64,000 nt of DNA from Lentisphaeria bacterium (GTDB taxonomy: Bacteria; Verrucomicrobiota; Lentisphaeria; Victivallales; Victivallaceae): NCBI GenBank assembly GCA_022009855.1, contig CP091727.1:1984001-2048000 (forward strand), written 5' to 3'. The position numbers and the translations under genes were made by a program. Positions 8,502-16,880 of this stretch are shown piece after piece. The notes under the pieces were generated by a model. That model was not told the DNA's origin. It made no database searches and was given only the letters and a program-made list of their open reading frames with translations. Position 1 is the stretch's first letter. Each line of letters begins with the position of its first letter.

Positions 8502-10893
8502 TTCTGATATGTCTCCGTTTTTTGCTGTTCTTCGGGTCGGTGTTGCTGGCGATTGTCCGCTGAAGGTCAACGCTCTTTTTCGAGTTGCGCGCGATCTCCT
8601 GCTCGTAGCTGGTCGGGCCAAGCATCGCGGAGAGCACCTCCGCCGACCAGGCGCCGACCGTCGCCTGCGTGGATCTGCGCGACCGCTTCGCCTCTTCCAA
8701 TCGGTCGCCCCACCGGTCGCGGTCGGAAAACGCCTCCTCCATCTGGCGCTGCAATTCCTTGATCCGGTCGAGTTCCGCCTGCGTGAGCGACCGCCCGGAA
8801 GCCGGGGAGAGCATCGTCTGAAGCCTCTCTTGCAAACTGTCCGCCAGCGCCTTTGCCTTGTTGAGCTGCTCTTCGATCAGCGTCCTGGCAAGCTCTGAAT
8901 TCCCGGCCCGGCTGGCTTCGCGGATCTTCTTCTCCACCTCCTGCCGTTCGCGGTCGAGCGCCGCGCGGTCGAGGAAGGAGGAATAATTCTCCTTCGCCCG
9001 TTCGAGCTGATCGTCGAGGTCGCGCCTGATTTTCAGGCGCTGTTGCTCCAGCTTGACCAGTTCGCGGAGATCTGTCAGCTCGTTTGCGGACATGTTCCGC
9101 CGGTCTGCGGACATGAATTCCTCGATCGAACTGTACCGGCCGGTGCGGCGGTAGTTGCGGAACAGTTCTTCCATCTTCGCCGACACCATCCGGATCTGTT
9201 CGGCCGGATCGGCGAGGTCGAATTGGTTCTCCCACTCAAGTTCCGTGACCGCATTCAGCGCCTTCCGCTGCGCCTCGGAGGTTTCGGTCGATGCCCCGCC
9301 AACCGGTTTCCCGTCAAATCCGACTTTGCCTTTCTGCAACAGACGGATTTCTCGCATCGCATTCGCGATGACATCCCACTGCTCGGAAATATATTTGCCG
9401 TTTTGCTCTATGTAAGGAATTACTCCGCCACCCCACAAATTCGAGTATCTTAGGTACGGTAAAGTGCCATATTTTTCATTAAGCAGTTTTACCGTTTCGA
9501 TGTTTTGCTTTGCAAGGTTAATCTGATTCTCCAAGGCCGCGATTCTTTTCTGTTTCAGCTCCTCTTTGCGCATTGCAATCAATTCTGCGAGGCTCCGTTT
9601 TTCCGCTCCCATGCGTGAGACCATCGCGTCGACGGAATCGGCGGTTTCATCGTAGGCGAACCCCAATTCTTTCAGCAATCCGATTGCCTCCCTGCCGCTC
9701 GGCATTGTTCAGATTTTCATATTTCTGCAATGCCAGAAGCCGCTCCATGGCCGAGGCCTGTTTCTGATTGTTCTGCAGATTCTCCTCGGCCGCCTTCGCC
9801 GCTTCATCCGCGGCGTTCCGGGCATTTTTCGCCGCCTCTTCCTGCGCAGAATTGTACCACGCCATCGCCGCAGACATTGCCTCGATGGCAACGGTAACTC
9901 CGATAATCGTCCAGCCGACCGGGCCCAGACTGGCAAAAAAGTTTGAGCCGCCTTCCCTGCCGTCCGGAAGCTTCCCGCCAACGAAAGCGAAAGCTGTCTT
10001 GTCGTCAGCAGATTTTTCCCGACATTCGTTCGTGCCAGCAGTGCTAATGCCGCTGTGGTGGCGGTAGTGACGCTGAGGAAAGATTTTGCCGACGGGGTGA
10101 GGTTGTTGTAGAGTTCCAGCAGTTCCCGCGCCTTGACGACCGTCTCCTGCGCGATCGGTTGAACCTGCGTCCCCACCTCCGCTTTGAACTGTTTCAGCGC
10201 CTCGCGGAGATCGGTCAGCTCCTGCGCGTAGGTGCGCGGCGCATCCGGGCGGAGGTAGTCGCCGGCGGCATTTTTCGTCTGCTGCATGATCTGGGCGAGA
10301 ATCGCCTGTGCCTTCGCCTGCGTTTCGGTCGCTCCGGTCGCCGCCTGAATCGCCGCCACCTGGTCGCGGAAGTCGTCGGTGTCCTGCCGGATCACCACAC
10401 CCATCATCTTCAGGCTGTCGGTCTCGCCGGTGAGGGCGGCGGTCATGCGCTGGATCGTGTCGGTCTGATCCAGCCCCTTGAAGCTCGCCACGTCGATCCC
10501 GCGCTCGATGATCTGCCGCGCAAAATTCAAAGCGTCCGACTGGCCGAATCCGAACCCGGTCAGCATATCGCCAATATCGGCAACGGAATTGGTTGCCGTC
10601 TGGGCGGAGATGTGGTAGGTCTCCGACAACTGCCGCGCGGTCCTTGCCGCCTCCTCCCTAATTTCGGTGAAGGTGTATTTGAGCTTGTTGTTGCCCTCTT
10701 CGAGCTTCGAGAACTCCGCCATTGCGCCGGTGACGAAACTGAAAACAGCGCGTGCGGTGAGATATCCGGCTGCGGCGCTGGCGATCCGCTTGAACGTATT
10801 CGAACTGGTGTTCTCAACACCGGCCAGCTCCTTGCGGTACTGCGACACGTCAAGCCGGATTGCCGCCGACATGACACCCAGATTCAGACCCAT
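8479..10893 (-). CDS. Tail tape measure protein (two frameshifts)
   Basis: Starts MGLNLGVMSAAIRLDVSQY at ATG 10893. Residues about 5-330 match TP901-type tape-measure proteins (YRKELAGVENTSSNTFKRIA, GIDVASFKGLDQTDTIQRM). A hydrophobic helix (GPVGWTIIGVTVAIEAMSAAM) follows, then a long helical coiled-coil region rich in E, K, R and A. Two shifts break the frame: one base missing in the run at 9935-9940 and one extra at 9690-9692. Repaired length is about 804 residues. A hairpin covers its ribosome-binding site (10894-10929). It sets tail length and forms the core of the tail. Confidence 0.85.
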
Positions 10894-10929
10894 GAAAAAA
10901 CCTCCCGACCTTTTCCAGATCGGGAGGTG
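10894..10929 (-). promoter_or_regulatory. RBS-sequestering hairpin before tape-measure gene
   Basis: Minus strand: ACCTCCCGATC pairs with GGTCGGGAGGT, followed by TTTTTTC and then ATG 10893. The GGGAGG in the 3' arm is the only good ribosome-binding site, so the stem would hide it. A TTGACA hexamer (10929-10934) lies at the outer edge. The structure can also act as an intrinsic terminator. Confidence 0.65.
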
Positions 10930-10949
10930 TCAACAAAAAAAAGATGTTG

Positions 10950-11210
10950 TTATTTAAATTTCTTTTTCATTCTATATTTTGCGATAATCCGATACATTAT
11001 TGCTCCAATAAACCCAAATACAGCAATGAAAATTAACCAATGGCCGGCTGCTGAAATTTTTTCAACCTCCATTACAATTCCAAGCAATAATAGCAGAACG
11101 GCCAAACTGCCGGTTAATTCTGGCGTTAACAACCTGAAAACAATGCCTGGCTTACATTCAGGTAAATAGAAACGGTATTTGCAAATACAGATCAACTCTT
11201 CTCCTATCAT
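10950..11210 (-). CDS. Small membrane protein, two helices
   Basis: 86 residues from ATG 11210. Two hydrophobic stretches (LTGSLAVLLLLLGIVMEV and GHWLIFIAVFGFIGAIMYRI) are followed by a very basic tail (KYRMKKKFK). The gene is more AT-rich than the tail genes around it and lies in an accessory block (10950-12194) between tape measure and tail chaperone. A longer frame reaches 11255. Function unknown. Confidence 0.5.
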   Translation of the reverse strand: MIGEELICICKYRFYLPECKPGIVFRLLTPELTGSLAVLLLLLGIVMEVEKISAAGHWLIFIAVFGFIGAIMYRIIAKYRMKKKFK

Positions 11211-11235
11211 CCTGCGTTCAAATGGGAAATGCCTT

Positions 11236-11649
11236 TTACAACGGGGGGCAGACAACTGTTTTTTTTGATGTTTGCTTGGATTTTCGTCTGCCGGTATGTG
11301 TATTCAAATTTTTTGCGGGAGGTGCCGATGAAAATACGGATTTCTGTTGTCGTTTCGGCGCATTCAATCCTTCCTTTGGAAATCCATTCGGGTAAAAATC
11401 CTCCCGGCGAACAAATTCCCCCACTGGAACAAAACTATGCGTGCATCCATCATGAAATACACCGTCTTTCTTCAGTTGTTCCCATGTTGGAAGACCTTTT
11501 GTCATGCCGGTAAGAGAAAACAGTCTATTTTCATATTTTGCGCAGGCATGACACGGAGTTCCAGAGACAGTCAATTTGACCACATCATTACCATTTTTTA
11601 TGCATTCCAATGCATAAGCCTGTCTCGATACCTCGGGAACGCCGCTCAT
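11236..11649 (-). CDS. Orphan C-terminal-type fragment of phage minor head protein
   Basis: 137 residues. The segment RQAYALECIKNGNDVVKLTV, then SGTPCHACAKYENRLFSLTG, then DGCTHSFVPVGEFVRREDF parallels residues about 195-290 of the 18796-20685 minor head protein (RQTYFDTCAENGNDVVRVTV; SGNPCPACAVWENRLLSISG). The CxxC and H.GCTHS motifs are kept. It lacks the N-terminal head-assembly part and sits far away in the tail module, in AT-richer sequence. It could be a decayed duplicate, or a stand-alone cargo protein using the same fold. Confidence 0.6.
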   Translation of the reverse strand: MSGVPEVSRQAYALECIKNGNDVVKLTVSGTPCHACAKYENRLFSLTGMTKGLPTWEQLKKDGVFHDGCTHSFVPVGEFVRREDFYPNGFPKEGLNAPKRQQKSVFSSAPPAKNLNTHTGRRKSKQTSKKTVVCPPL

Positions 11650-11670
11650 GAAGAATATCCAATCAACTTT

Positions 11671-12135
11671 TTATTTCATCTTGAACAGAACTGCAAGTAA
11701 TAACAGAATAATGGACCCTGACAGGAAAGCGACTGTACGCATCGCAAAGTATATTTGATGAATTGCACTTTTTGCCAATGGATTATCAAAATCAACAATT
11801 CCCGTATGTGCAGAAATGATTGCGGCAATGATTAGAAGAGCTACAACGATGTTGCTGATTCGAAAATTTCCCAACCTCCCGCCATTGGTTTTTTCCGGGA
11901 CGATTACTGTTTTAATTCTGGTTGGTTCCGGTGCGCTTGCATCGAGGTATTCGCCGCAATGCTTGCACTTTTTCGCGACGGCGAGGATCTTTTCCCCGCA
12001 CATCGGGCAGCGCTTGGTCGGTTCCGGCGCGGAGATCGTGAACGGTTTGCCGCAGGAGGAGCATTCCACACTCCGCCCGGTGAGTTCTTCTTCCACTTCA
12101 AAATGCTGGCCGCAATGCGGACAATTCGTTTTCAT
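11671..12135 (-). CDS. Zinc-ribbon and membrane protein (accessory/moron-like)
   Basis: 154 residues from ATG 12135. MKTNCPHCGQHFEVEEELTG starts an MJ0042-type zinc ribbon (CPHCG...CSSCG); a second CPMCG...CKHCG ribbon follows at about residues 47-66. Two C-terminal membrane helices (VVALLIIAAIISAHTGI; GSIILLLLAVLF) follow a linker. The same layout appears in the island at 54549-55070. It has its own sigma-70-like promoter inside the preceding gene, as expected for a lysogenic-conversion gene. Confidence 0.65.
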   Translation of the reverse strand: MKTNCPHCGQHFEVEEELTGRSVECSSCGKPFTISAPEPTKRCPMCGEKILAVAKKCKHCGEYLDASAPEPTRIKTVIVPEKTNGGRLGNFRISNIVVALLIIAAIISAHTGIVDFDNPLAKSAIHQIYFAMRTVAFLSGSIILLLLAVLFKMK

Positions 12136-12511
12136 AAAAACACCTCCATGCAATTCCACCTTATGAAATATAGCATGGAGGTGTCGGATGTCAAGCTTTT
12201 TCCGGCGGCCTGCCGGAGGCGCTCCTGCCGCTCCGCGATGATCTGTTCGAGCTTCCGGCTCGCCCGCTGGACCTGTTCGAGCGAAGGTTCGCCGTCCGCG
12301 CCGGCGCTTCCCTCTTCCGGGAGAATGACGTCGCCCACGCCCTTGAACAGCCGCTTGGCGCTCCGGCCGCCCGCCTTCGCCGCGGCGTAGGGCAGATAGA
12401 ATTCGTCAATCGCCGCATCGTACCGAACCCGCCGGATCAGGCCGAAAAGCTCCAAAAGACCGGGAACGATAAACTGAGCGTATATTCGATTGTCCAGCCG
12501 AATTCGCGCAT
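12132..12511 (-). CDS. Tail assembly chaperone second part (T-like; frameshifted)
   Basis: The frame starting near ATG 12511 reads MREFGWTIEYTLS and then, after one missing base at 12471-12473, FIVPGLLELFGLIRR. It continues to an acidic helical C-terminus (SLEQVQRASRKLEQIIAER). It lies directly after the G-like protein and before the tape measure, the position of G/GT tail chaperones. In-frame sequence continues upstream of 12511 into the first gene (LTGTPDYDFLACRI), so it may be made only by frameshifting from 12531-12890. The last residues are encoded by the hairpin of the next gene. Confidence 0.5.
12136..12184 (-). promoter_or_regulatory. RBS-sequestering hairpin before zinc-ribbon gene
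   Basis: ACACCTCCATGC (5' arm) pairs with GCATGGAGGTGT (3' arm) on the minus strand, followed by TTTT and ATG 12135. GGAGG in the 3' arm is the ribosome-binding site. The stem is 11-12 bp with a 21-base loop. Confidence 0.65.
12167..12194 (-). promoter_or_regulatory. Sigma-70-like promoter for 11671-12135
   Basis: Minus strand TTGACA (12189-12194), a 16-base spacer and TATATT (12167-12172). It lies within the 3' end of the upstream frame and overlaps the hairpin, so transcripts would begin inside the loop or 3' arm region. Confidence 0.5.
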
Positions 12512-12530
12512 GATCCGGCAGGCGAGGAAA

Positions 12531-12890
12531 TCATAATCCGGAGTGCCGGTCAGGGGGCGTCGGGTGCGTTTTCCGCGCCCCCCGGCGTTTTTTTTCCGGC
12601 TCCGTGTCTCCGTACATCAGAAAAGCGATTACCTCGATCAGGCAGGGCAGGTCAAGCCGGACCAGATTCTCCCGGTAGGGCTCCGGAATGACCGTTCCGG
12701 CCAGCGCAATCATCCGCTGCCGCGCCGCTTCCAGATCGGCGATGTCCTTCGCCGCGCGGACGGCGGCCGTGATCTCGTTCATCTCACCGAGCGCCGACAC
12801 CGGCAGCATCGGGCAGCTGAAGCCGTTCCCGGCGGTGTCGGTCTCGATGAAGACGTGCGTCTGCGAGAGCTTCGGGAAAAATTTACCCAT
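12531..12890 (-). CDS. Tail assembly chaperone first part (G-like)
   Basis: 119 residues from ATG 12890 (GAGGGG ahead). MGKFFPKLSQTHVFIETDTA, then a helical middle (EMNEITAAVRAAKDIADLEA), resembles phage tail-assembly chaperones located between tail tube and tape measure. Two slippery runs lie near the 3' end: A8 (12588-12595) and G6 followed by CG (12578-12583). A -2 slip on the G6 run would lead into the downstream T-like frame. Confidence 0.65.
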   Translation of the reverse strand: MGKFFPKLSQTHVFIETDTAGNGFSCPMLPVSALGEMNEITAAVRAAKDIADLEAARQRMIALAGTVIPEPYRENLVRLDLPCLIEVIAFLMYGDTEPEKKRRGARKTHPTPPDRHSGL

Positions 12891-12901
12891 TTCGCCCCTC
12901 A

Positions 12902-13381
12902 TTACGCCGCGTAGGTGAACGTCTTGCCGGTCGTCGCATCCGGGCGGCAGAGGTAGGTCAGCGTCGTGCTGTTCGCGTCGTCATCCTCGCCCAGCGTCAT
13001 AGCGAGCCCCGGCTGCAGGAATGCGTTCGGGAAGGTGATCGTTTTCGCGCCTTCATCATCCGTGATCGGCACCAGCGTGATTGCTTCGCTCTTCGTGCTG
13101 TCGAGCACGTTGTCGCCCTTCTTGAACGCCTCCATCTTCGACATCGCGGCGTCGATGTCCTCAAGTTCGAGGGTGAGTTTCACGTTGTTTTTGACCAGAA
13201 TGCTGGCCTGCGGTTCGGTACCGGTCTCGTAGAGTTTGATGTCTTTCGTTTCGACGTCCGCCTCGATTTTCGGCGCGGATTTCAGCGGCCCGAGGACCGT
13301 TTCCCCGACCGAGACGAGGTATTTGTAGAAATTCAGCTTTTCGATGAGTTCATCGATTTTCGTCTGCGTGAGATTCGGCAT
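12902..13381 (-). CDS. Major tail tube protein
   Basis: 159 residues, intact. MPNLTQTKIDELIEKLNFYK begins a protein with the alternating beta pattern of tail tubes (IEADVETKDIKLYETGTEPQ; VKLTLELEDIDAAMSKME; ITFPNAFLQPGLAMTLG). The size, the placement immediately before the tail chaperone and the absence of other motifs all fit the tube subunit. The stop overlaps a possible upstream start of the next gene by one base. Confidence 0.75.
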   Translation of the reverse strand: MPNLTQTKIDELIEKLNFYKYLVSVGETVLGPLKSAPKIEADVETKDIKLYETGTEPQASILVKNNVKLTLELEDIDAAMSKMEAFKKGDNVLDSTKSEAITLVPITDDEGAKTITFPNAFLQPGLAMTLGEDDDANSTTLTYLCRPDATTGKTFTYAA

Positions 13382-13411
13382 ATTCCATTCTCCTGTGTTG
13401 GTTTGGTTTCG

Positions 13412-13588
13412 TTACTCGGCGCTCTTGGCCGCCTTTGCGGGCTCGATCCCGAAATTTTTGCAGACCTGTTCATCGGTCCACCGTTTGTCGAACCGGGCGA
13501 ATTTCCGGACACCGTTGTCCAGAAACTCCGCCAGACCGAGAAGTTCCCCTTTTCGCGCTTGATCGACACCAGTTTTTTCACGTTTCAT
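13412..13588 (-). CDS. Small phage protein, 58 aa
   Basis: MKREKTGVDQARKGELLGLA starts a basic, helical protein from ATG 13588, which overlaps the upstream stop (ATGA) and has GGAGGG ahead. It ends EPAKAAKSAE. It sits between the neck-type protein and the tail tube. A TGTCAACA motif lies at 13615-13622 just upstream. Function unknown. Confidence 0.6.
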   Translation of the reverse strand: MKREKTGVDQARKGELLGLAEFLDNGVRKFARFDKRWTDEQVCKNFGIEPAKAAKSAE

Positions 13589-14007
13589 CCCTCCTGTTTT
13601 ACCTGTGCCCCGGTTGTCAACACCGACAGCAACAAGTTGAAACTCACGTAGGTTTTGACCTTGCCGCCATCCTCGACGGTGTAAGGTTCCGCGCCGCCCC
13701 GCGGCTCGATGTGGCGGATTTTCGTCTCTCCGCAGGTGAATCCGGCGCATGGGAACAACCCGTTCAGGCAGGAGAGCAGGATCATTGCGGCGTCGCGGTC
13801 GTCGAATTTGCCGAGGATCTGGACGTTCCACGTCCGGGGGCGGAATCCGTAGAATCCGGCCGCCGGCACCTCCGAACCGAAGAGCACGCCAACCCCGCAT
13901 TCCAGCCCCGACGGAATCGGGCCGCGGTAGATCCCCTTGTCGAGCTCCAGATTGAGTTTTTCGGCCACCCATGCGGTGAAATCCCGTTCAATTGCAATGA
14001 CATCCAT
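13585..14007 (-). CDS. Phage neck / tail-terminator-like protein
   Basis: 140 residues from ATG 14007, overlapping the previous stop by one base. MDVIAIERDFTAWVAEKLNL, then IPSGLECGVGVLFGSEVP and WNVQILGKFDDRDAAMILLS, follow the pattern of minor capsid/tail-terminator proteins found just before the tube gene. Encoded between the HK97 gp10-like protein and the 58-residue protein. The assignment rests on position and general fold. Confidence 0.65.
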   Translation of the reverse strand: MDVIAIERDFTAWVAEKLNLELDKGIYRGPIPSGLECGVGVLFGSEVPAAGFYGFRPRTWNVQILGKFDDRDAAMILLSCLNGLFPCAGFTCGETKIRHIEPRGGAEPYTVEDGGKVKTYVSFNLLLSVLTTGAQVKQEG

Positions 14008-14426
14008 CAGTTTTTCTCCTTGAAATAGTACTCGATGATCTTGCGCAGGCGCTCCCGTTTGTTGTCGAGGGCGCGCGTGATGAATTTCCGGCCGACCGTT
14101 TTGCCGACGCGGATTTGTTTCGCCACCGACCCCGGCCCGAGGTTGTAGGTACCCTCGTGCATTTTGACCGCGTAGCTGGCCGCCTGATGGTTCGACGGCA
14201 CATAGACGATGCCGATCATGTTGCCGTCGCGGTCTTTCCCCACTTCGCCGCGGATACTCTCCGTCAGGTGCCCCTCCTTGAACGGGGCGAGGTCTTTCGC
14301 TTCGCCGGAAACCTCGTTTACACACTCATTCAGCGCGCCGAATGCCCGCCGGGGAACCGATTCCAGCGCCTTTTCCACGCCGCTGCGGAATTTGCTCATA
14401 TCGACGTTGAGTTTGATCCCGATCAT
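14007..14426 (-). CDS. HK97 gp10-like head-tail joining protein
   Basis: 139 residues. KLNVDMSKFRSGVEKALE, then EAKDLAPFKEGHLTESI and YAVKMHEGTYNLGPGS, match the HK97 gp10 family pattern, with its P..tG.L..si and Y...vE.Gt motifs. The C-terminus is basic (NKRERLRKIIEYYFKEKN). It lies in the normal order after a head-closure-type protein and before the tail terminator. Confidence 0.8.
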   Translation of the reverse strand: MIGIKLNVDMSKFRSGVEKALESVPRRAFGALNECVNEVSGEAKDLAPFKEGHLTESIRGEVGKDRDGNMIGIVYVPSNHQAASYAVKMHEGTYNLGPGSVAKQIRVGKTVGRKFITRALDNKRERLRKIIEYYFKEKN

Positions 14427-14427
14427 G

Positions 14428-14718
14428 TCACACCACCGCGCAACGGCAGCCGCGCAGCCTCCCGGAGAGGTCGCGGCAGATTTTTACCGATTTGAGTTCA
14501 TAGGTGACGCCGTCGATCACGATCCGGCCCGGCAGGCGGGGGATGTCCGGCGGGGCGACCAGCACGATCTTCCCCTCCTGAATCGTGCCGAAATAGTCGA
14601 TATCGCGCTGGGAAAAGTCGATCAGCCTTCCCCGCGCCGGAATGCGGGTGTACTGCTGTTTCCCGTCGACGATCGAATCGGGAATTTCAAGGGTGATGTC
14701 AGTGTCAGGATGAAACAT
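14428..14718 (-). CDS. Head-closure-like protein, 96 aa
   Basis: MFHPDTDITLEIPDSIVDGK starts a small beta protein ending RLRGCRCAVV. GRLIDFSQRDIDYFGTIQEG and VTYELKSVKICRDLSG resemble small head-tail stopper proteins that precede gp10-like genes. ATG 14718 is preceded by a hairpin (14722-14748) whose 3' arm holds GGAG, and by TTGACA at 14749-14754. It follows the large terminase gene by 38 bases. Confidence 0.6.
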   Translation of the reverse strand: MFHPDTDITLEIPDSIVDGKQQYTRIPARGRLIDFSQRDIDYFGTIQEGKIVLVAPPDIPRLPGRIVIDGVTYELKSVKICRDLSGRLRGCRCAVV

Positions 14719-14754
14719 ATCGGACTCCGCTTTTGAACGAAACGGAGTTGTCAA
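14719..14754 (-). promoter_or_regulatory. RBS-covering hairpin with TTGACA before head-closure gene
   Basis: ACTCCG pairs with CGGAGT around a 13-base loop on the minus strand. The 3' arm GGAG is the ribosome-binding site of ATG 14718, and TTGACA (14749-14754) lies just outside the 5' arm. No T-tract follows here, unlike the sister sites. Confidence 0.45.
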
Positions 14755-14756
14755 TA

Positions 14757-16001
14757 CTAGGCGAGAATAAACCGCTGCCCGCCCTTGGCGAGTTCGGCGA
14801 GCGCCCAGACCAGCGCGTCCATCCGGTCGGGGCTTTTCGTCGCCGTCAGCGGGGCGAAACTGGTCATCTCCTCCTCCAATTCTGGGAAGGCGCCGACGTG
14901 GTGGACGCGCCCCTTTTCGTAGAGCGCCGCCGCCGGTTCCGCCCGGATGATCTTGCCGTGCGACGCCCGCACCGCCCGGAACGGCAGATCCGGATCCACC
15001 TGCCGCAACAGCCCCTCGATCAGGTCGCCGCCGTTGTTCACCTCGCCGACCACCCGGTCCGCCTCGAACTCCCGGCAGAGTTTCACCACCTCCCGGCACC
15101 AGGAGAGCGGATCGGTCCGGCAGCTCCGGTCGGCGAGCACGTAGAAATCGCCGTCCACCCCCATCCCGGCGGCGACGATTCCGGTGTAGTCGCTCTCCTC
15201 GCCGCCGGTTACGGCCGGGTCCACCCCCACCACCACCCGCACCAGCTCCGGAGCGTTCACGACGCGGGCGGAATCGATCATCGACTGTTTCCACAACGCC
15301 CCCTCGGTGTCGTCCATCCACTCGCCGAGCAGAAAGCGTTGCCGCTGGCGGAGTGAAAGGCTGCCGAGCGTCTCCTCGATGTATCCCTCCGGCAGGTTTT
15401 CGCGGTTGTCCTCCGGGTTGATCCGCATCGCCGCGTAATCGCCCGGATTGCGCAGCGCCGTCCGGTCAATCGGCTGAAGGTGCTGGATGAACACCCGGTA
15501 CGCCCAATGCGATTTCGAGGGCGGGTTGCAGTCGTAAAACGCCCTGTTCCTGATCTTCGGGCAGTTCTGCGCGAGACGGGTCAACGCGGTCTGGATGCTC
15601 GAATAGTCGAGCTCGGAACACTCGTTGAAGTAGATCGTCGCGAACTCCTTGCCGAGAATTTTGTCCGCCCGCTGAGCATCATCGAGGCCGATCAGCCAGA
15701 TTTCAGATTTGTTCGCCAGGCGGAACACGCTGTCGCTCTGGTTGTAGGTGACGTTCCAGCCGCCGAACCGCAGACGAAGCGCCTTCGGCAGCGTGTCCAT
15801 GCCGATGGAGGTCTTGACGCCGTTGAAGTGCCGCCGGATGATCGCATGACGACTGCCGGGGGCATTCCCGGCCCGGATCAGGATCGCGCAGCAGAGGACG
15901 AAGGTTTTCCCCGACCGCGAACCGCCGAAGAGCATCGTATGCCGCGCCGGGCCGGAGAGCAGGCGGAGGGCGCTTTTCTGGGCTGCGGTGTATGCGAACA
16001 T
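14757..16001 (-). CDS. terL: Terminase large subunit
   Basis: 414 residues from ATG 16001. The Walker A motif is MLFGGSRSGKTFVLC (about residue 25) and the Walker B is EFATIYFNECSE (about residue 115). A coupling motif region follows (RAFYDCNPPSKSHWAYR). The C-terminal RNase H-like nuclease has VVVGVDPAVTGGEESDYTG, VVGEVNNGGDLIEG and ATKSPDRMDALVWALAEL, with the expected acidic residues. It packages DNA into proheads. The start overlaps the stop of the small-terminase-like gene (TGATG). The frame is intact and sequence upstream of 16001 belongs to that gene. Confidence 0.95.
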   Translation of the reverse strand: MFAYTAAQKSALRLLSGPARHTMLFGGSRSGKTFVLCCAILIRAGNAPGSRHAIIRRHFNGVKTSIGMDTLPKALRLRFGGWNVTYNQSDSVFRLANKSEIWLIGLDDAQRADKILGKEFATIYFNECSELDYSSIQTALTRLAQNCPKIRNRAFYDCNPPSKSHWAYRVFIQHLQPIDRTALRNPGDYAAMRINPEDNRENLPEGYIEETLGSLSLRQRQRFLLGEWMDDTEGALWKQSMIDSARVVNAPELVRVVVGVDPAVTGGEESDYTGIVAAGMGVDGDFYVLADRSCRTDPLSWCREVVKLCREFEADRVVGEVNNGGDLIEGLLRQVDPDLPFRAVRASHGKIIRAEPAAALYEKGRVHHVGAFPELEEEMTSFAPLTATKSPDRMDALVWALAELAKGGQRFILA

Positions 16002-16533
16002 CAGAACCGAAGCTCCAGCTGTCCGGATTCCTGCGCCGCCTTCCGGATGCAGGGGGTGGTGAACTCCTGCCGCGCCCGGCGGATTTTCCGGACCGTCATC
16101 GCAAGCAGGCTGGCCAGCTCCGGGGATTTCCGGGCGGTGTCGAGGAGTTTCGGTGCATCCCCTGCCGGGAAATTCCGTGAAGCCGGGCAAGTTCGGCGAC
16201 GGTGAACCGTTTGCGCTCGCGGGATGGGGCGATGATCTCGGCGAGAATGCCGAGCGTATAGTTGTCGAGGTGGAGCAGAAAATTGAGGAATCCGGCGAAA
16301 TCGGCCGCGCTGTGTTCCGCCGGGAGCGGTTCCGGCTCCTCCGGCTCCTCACCGGGGATGTGCCGGTAGTCGGCAAGGTCGGGGGCCCATTCCGCGACGC
16401 TGTCGAACTCCTGCCCGCCGAGGGCGCGGTCCATGCTGGATTCGGTTTCGGTGCAGAGGCGGCAGGCGGCCGCGAATTCGCACAACCGCCCGCATTGATC
16501 GAATTTTCCCCAGCACTCCGGCGCCTGTTCCAT
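16000..16533 (-). CDS. Terminase small-subunit-like HTH protein (frameshifted)
   Basis: ATG 16533 follows an AGGGGG ribosome-binding site. MEQAPECWGKFDQCGRLCEF gives a Cys-containing N-terminus. A helix-turn-helix segment FTVAELARLHGISRQGMHR is continued in another frame by KLLDTARKSPELASLLAMTV and VRKIRRARQEFTTPCIRK, ending QLELRF. One missing base in the run at 16148-16150 explains the break. The stop overlaps the large terminase start. The arrangement fits a DNA-recognising small subunit, although another small-terminase-like gene precedes the portal (25986-26444). Confidence 0.65.
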
Positions 16534-16880
16534 ACTGAAAACCCCCTTGATTTTCAATATAGTGCCGTTTCCGGAACCATCAATCGAAAGTATGGATTAT
16601 TTTGCAAAAAATCTTGCGTTTTAATCCATGCTGAAATTCCAATATGGAGCATCGAAAAAATACCCGACGCAACCGTTGTCACCAGTTTGCCACAGCCGCA
16701 CGTCTTTTCAAAAAAGTTGATTTCTCCTCCTCAATTTTATTTTTAATGTGTTCTGCGTAATGCGTTAAACGCTTTATAATTAACGACTTTTGAGTCGTTT
16801 GCCCTTGAAAATTCCTCCTCTTGGTGATATATTGTAATATCTTGCGGGACAACAATTAACCACTCAAAAAGAGGAAAAAT
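16534..16880. other. Gene-free stretch between terminase module and IS
   Basis: No convincing gene. It contains the IS left flank. An imperfect palindrome near 16591-16627 (ATGGATTA...TAATCCAT) and AACGACTTTTGAGTCGTT at 16782-16799 could mark the IS end or a terminator. The exact IS boundary could not be fixed. Confidence 0.4.
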
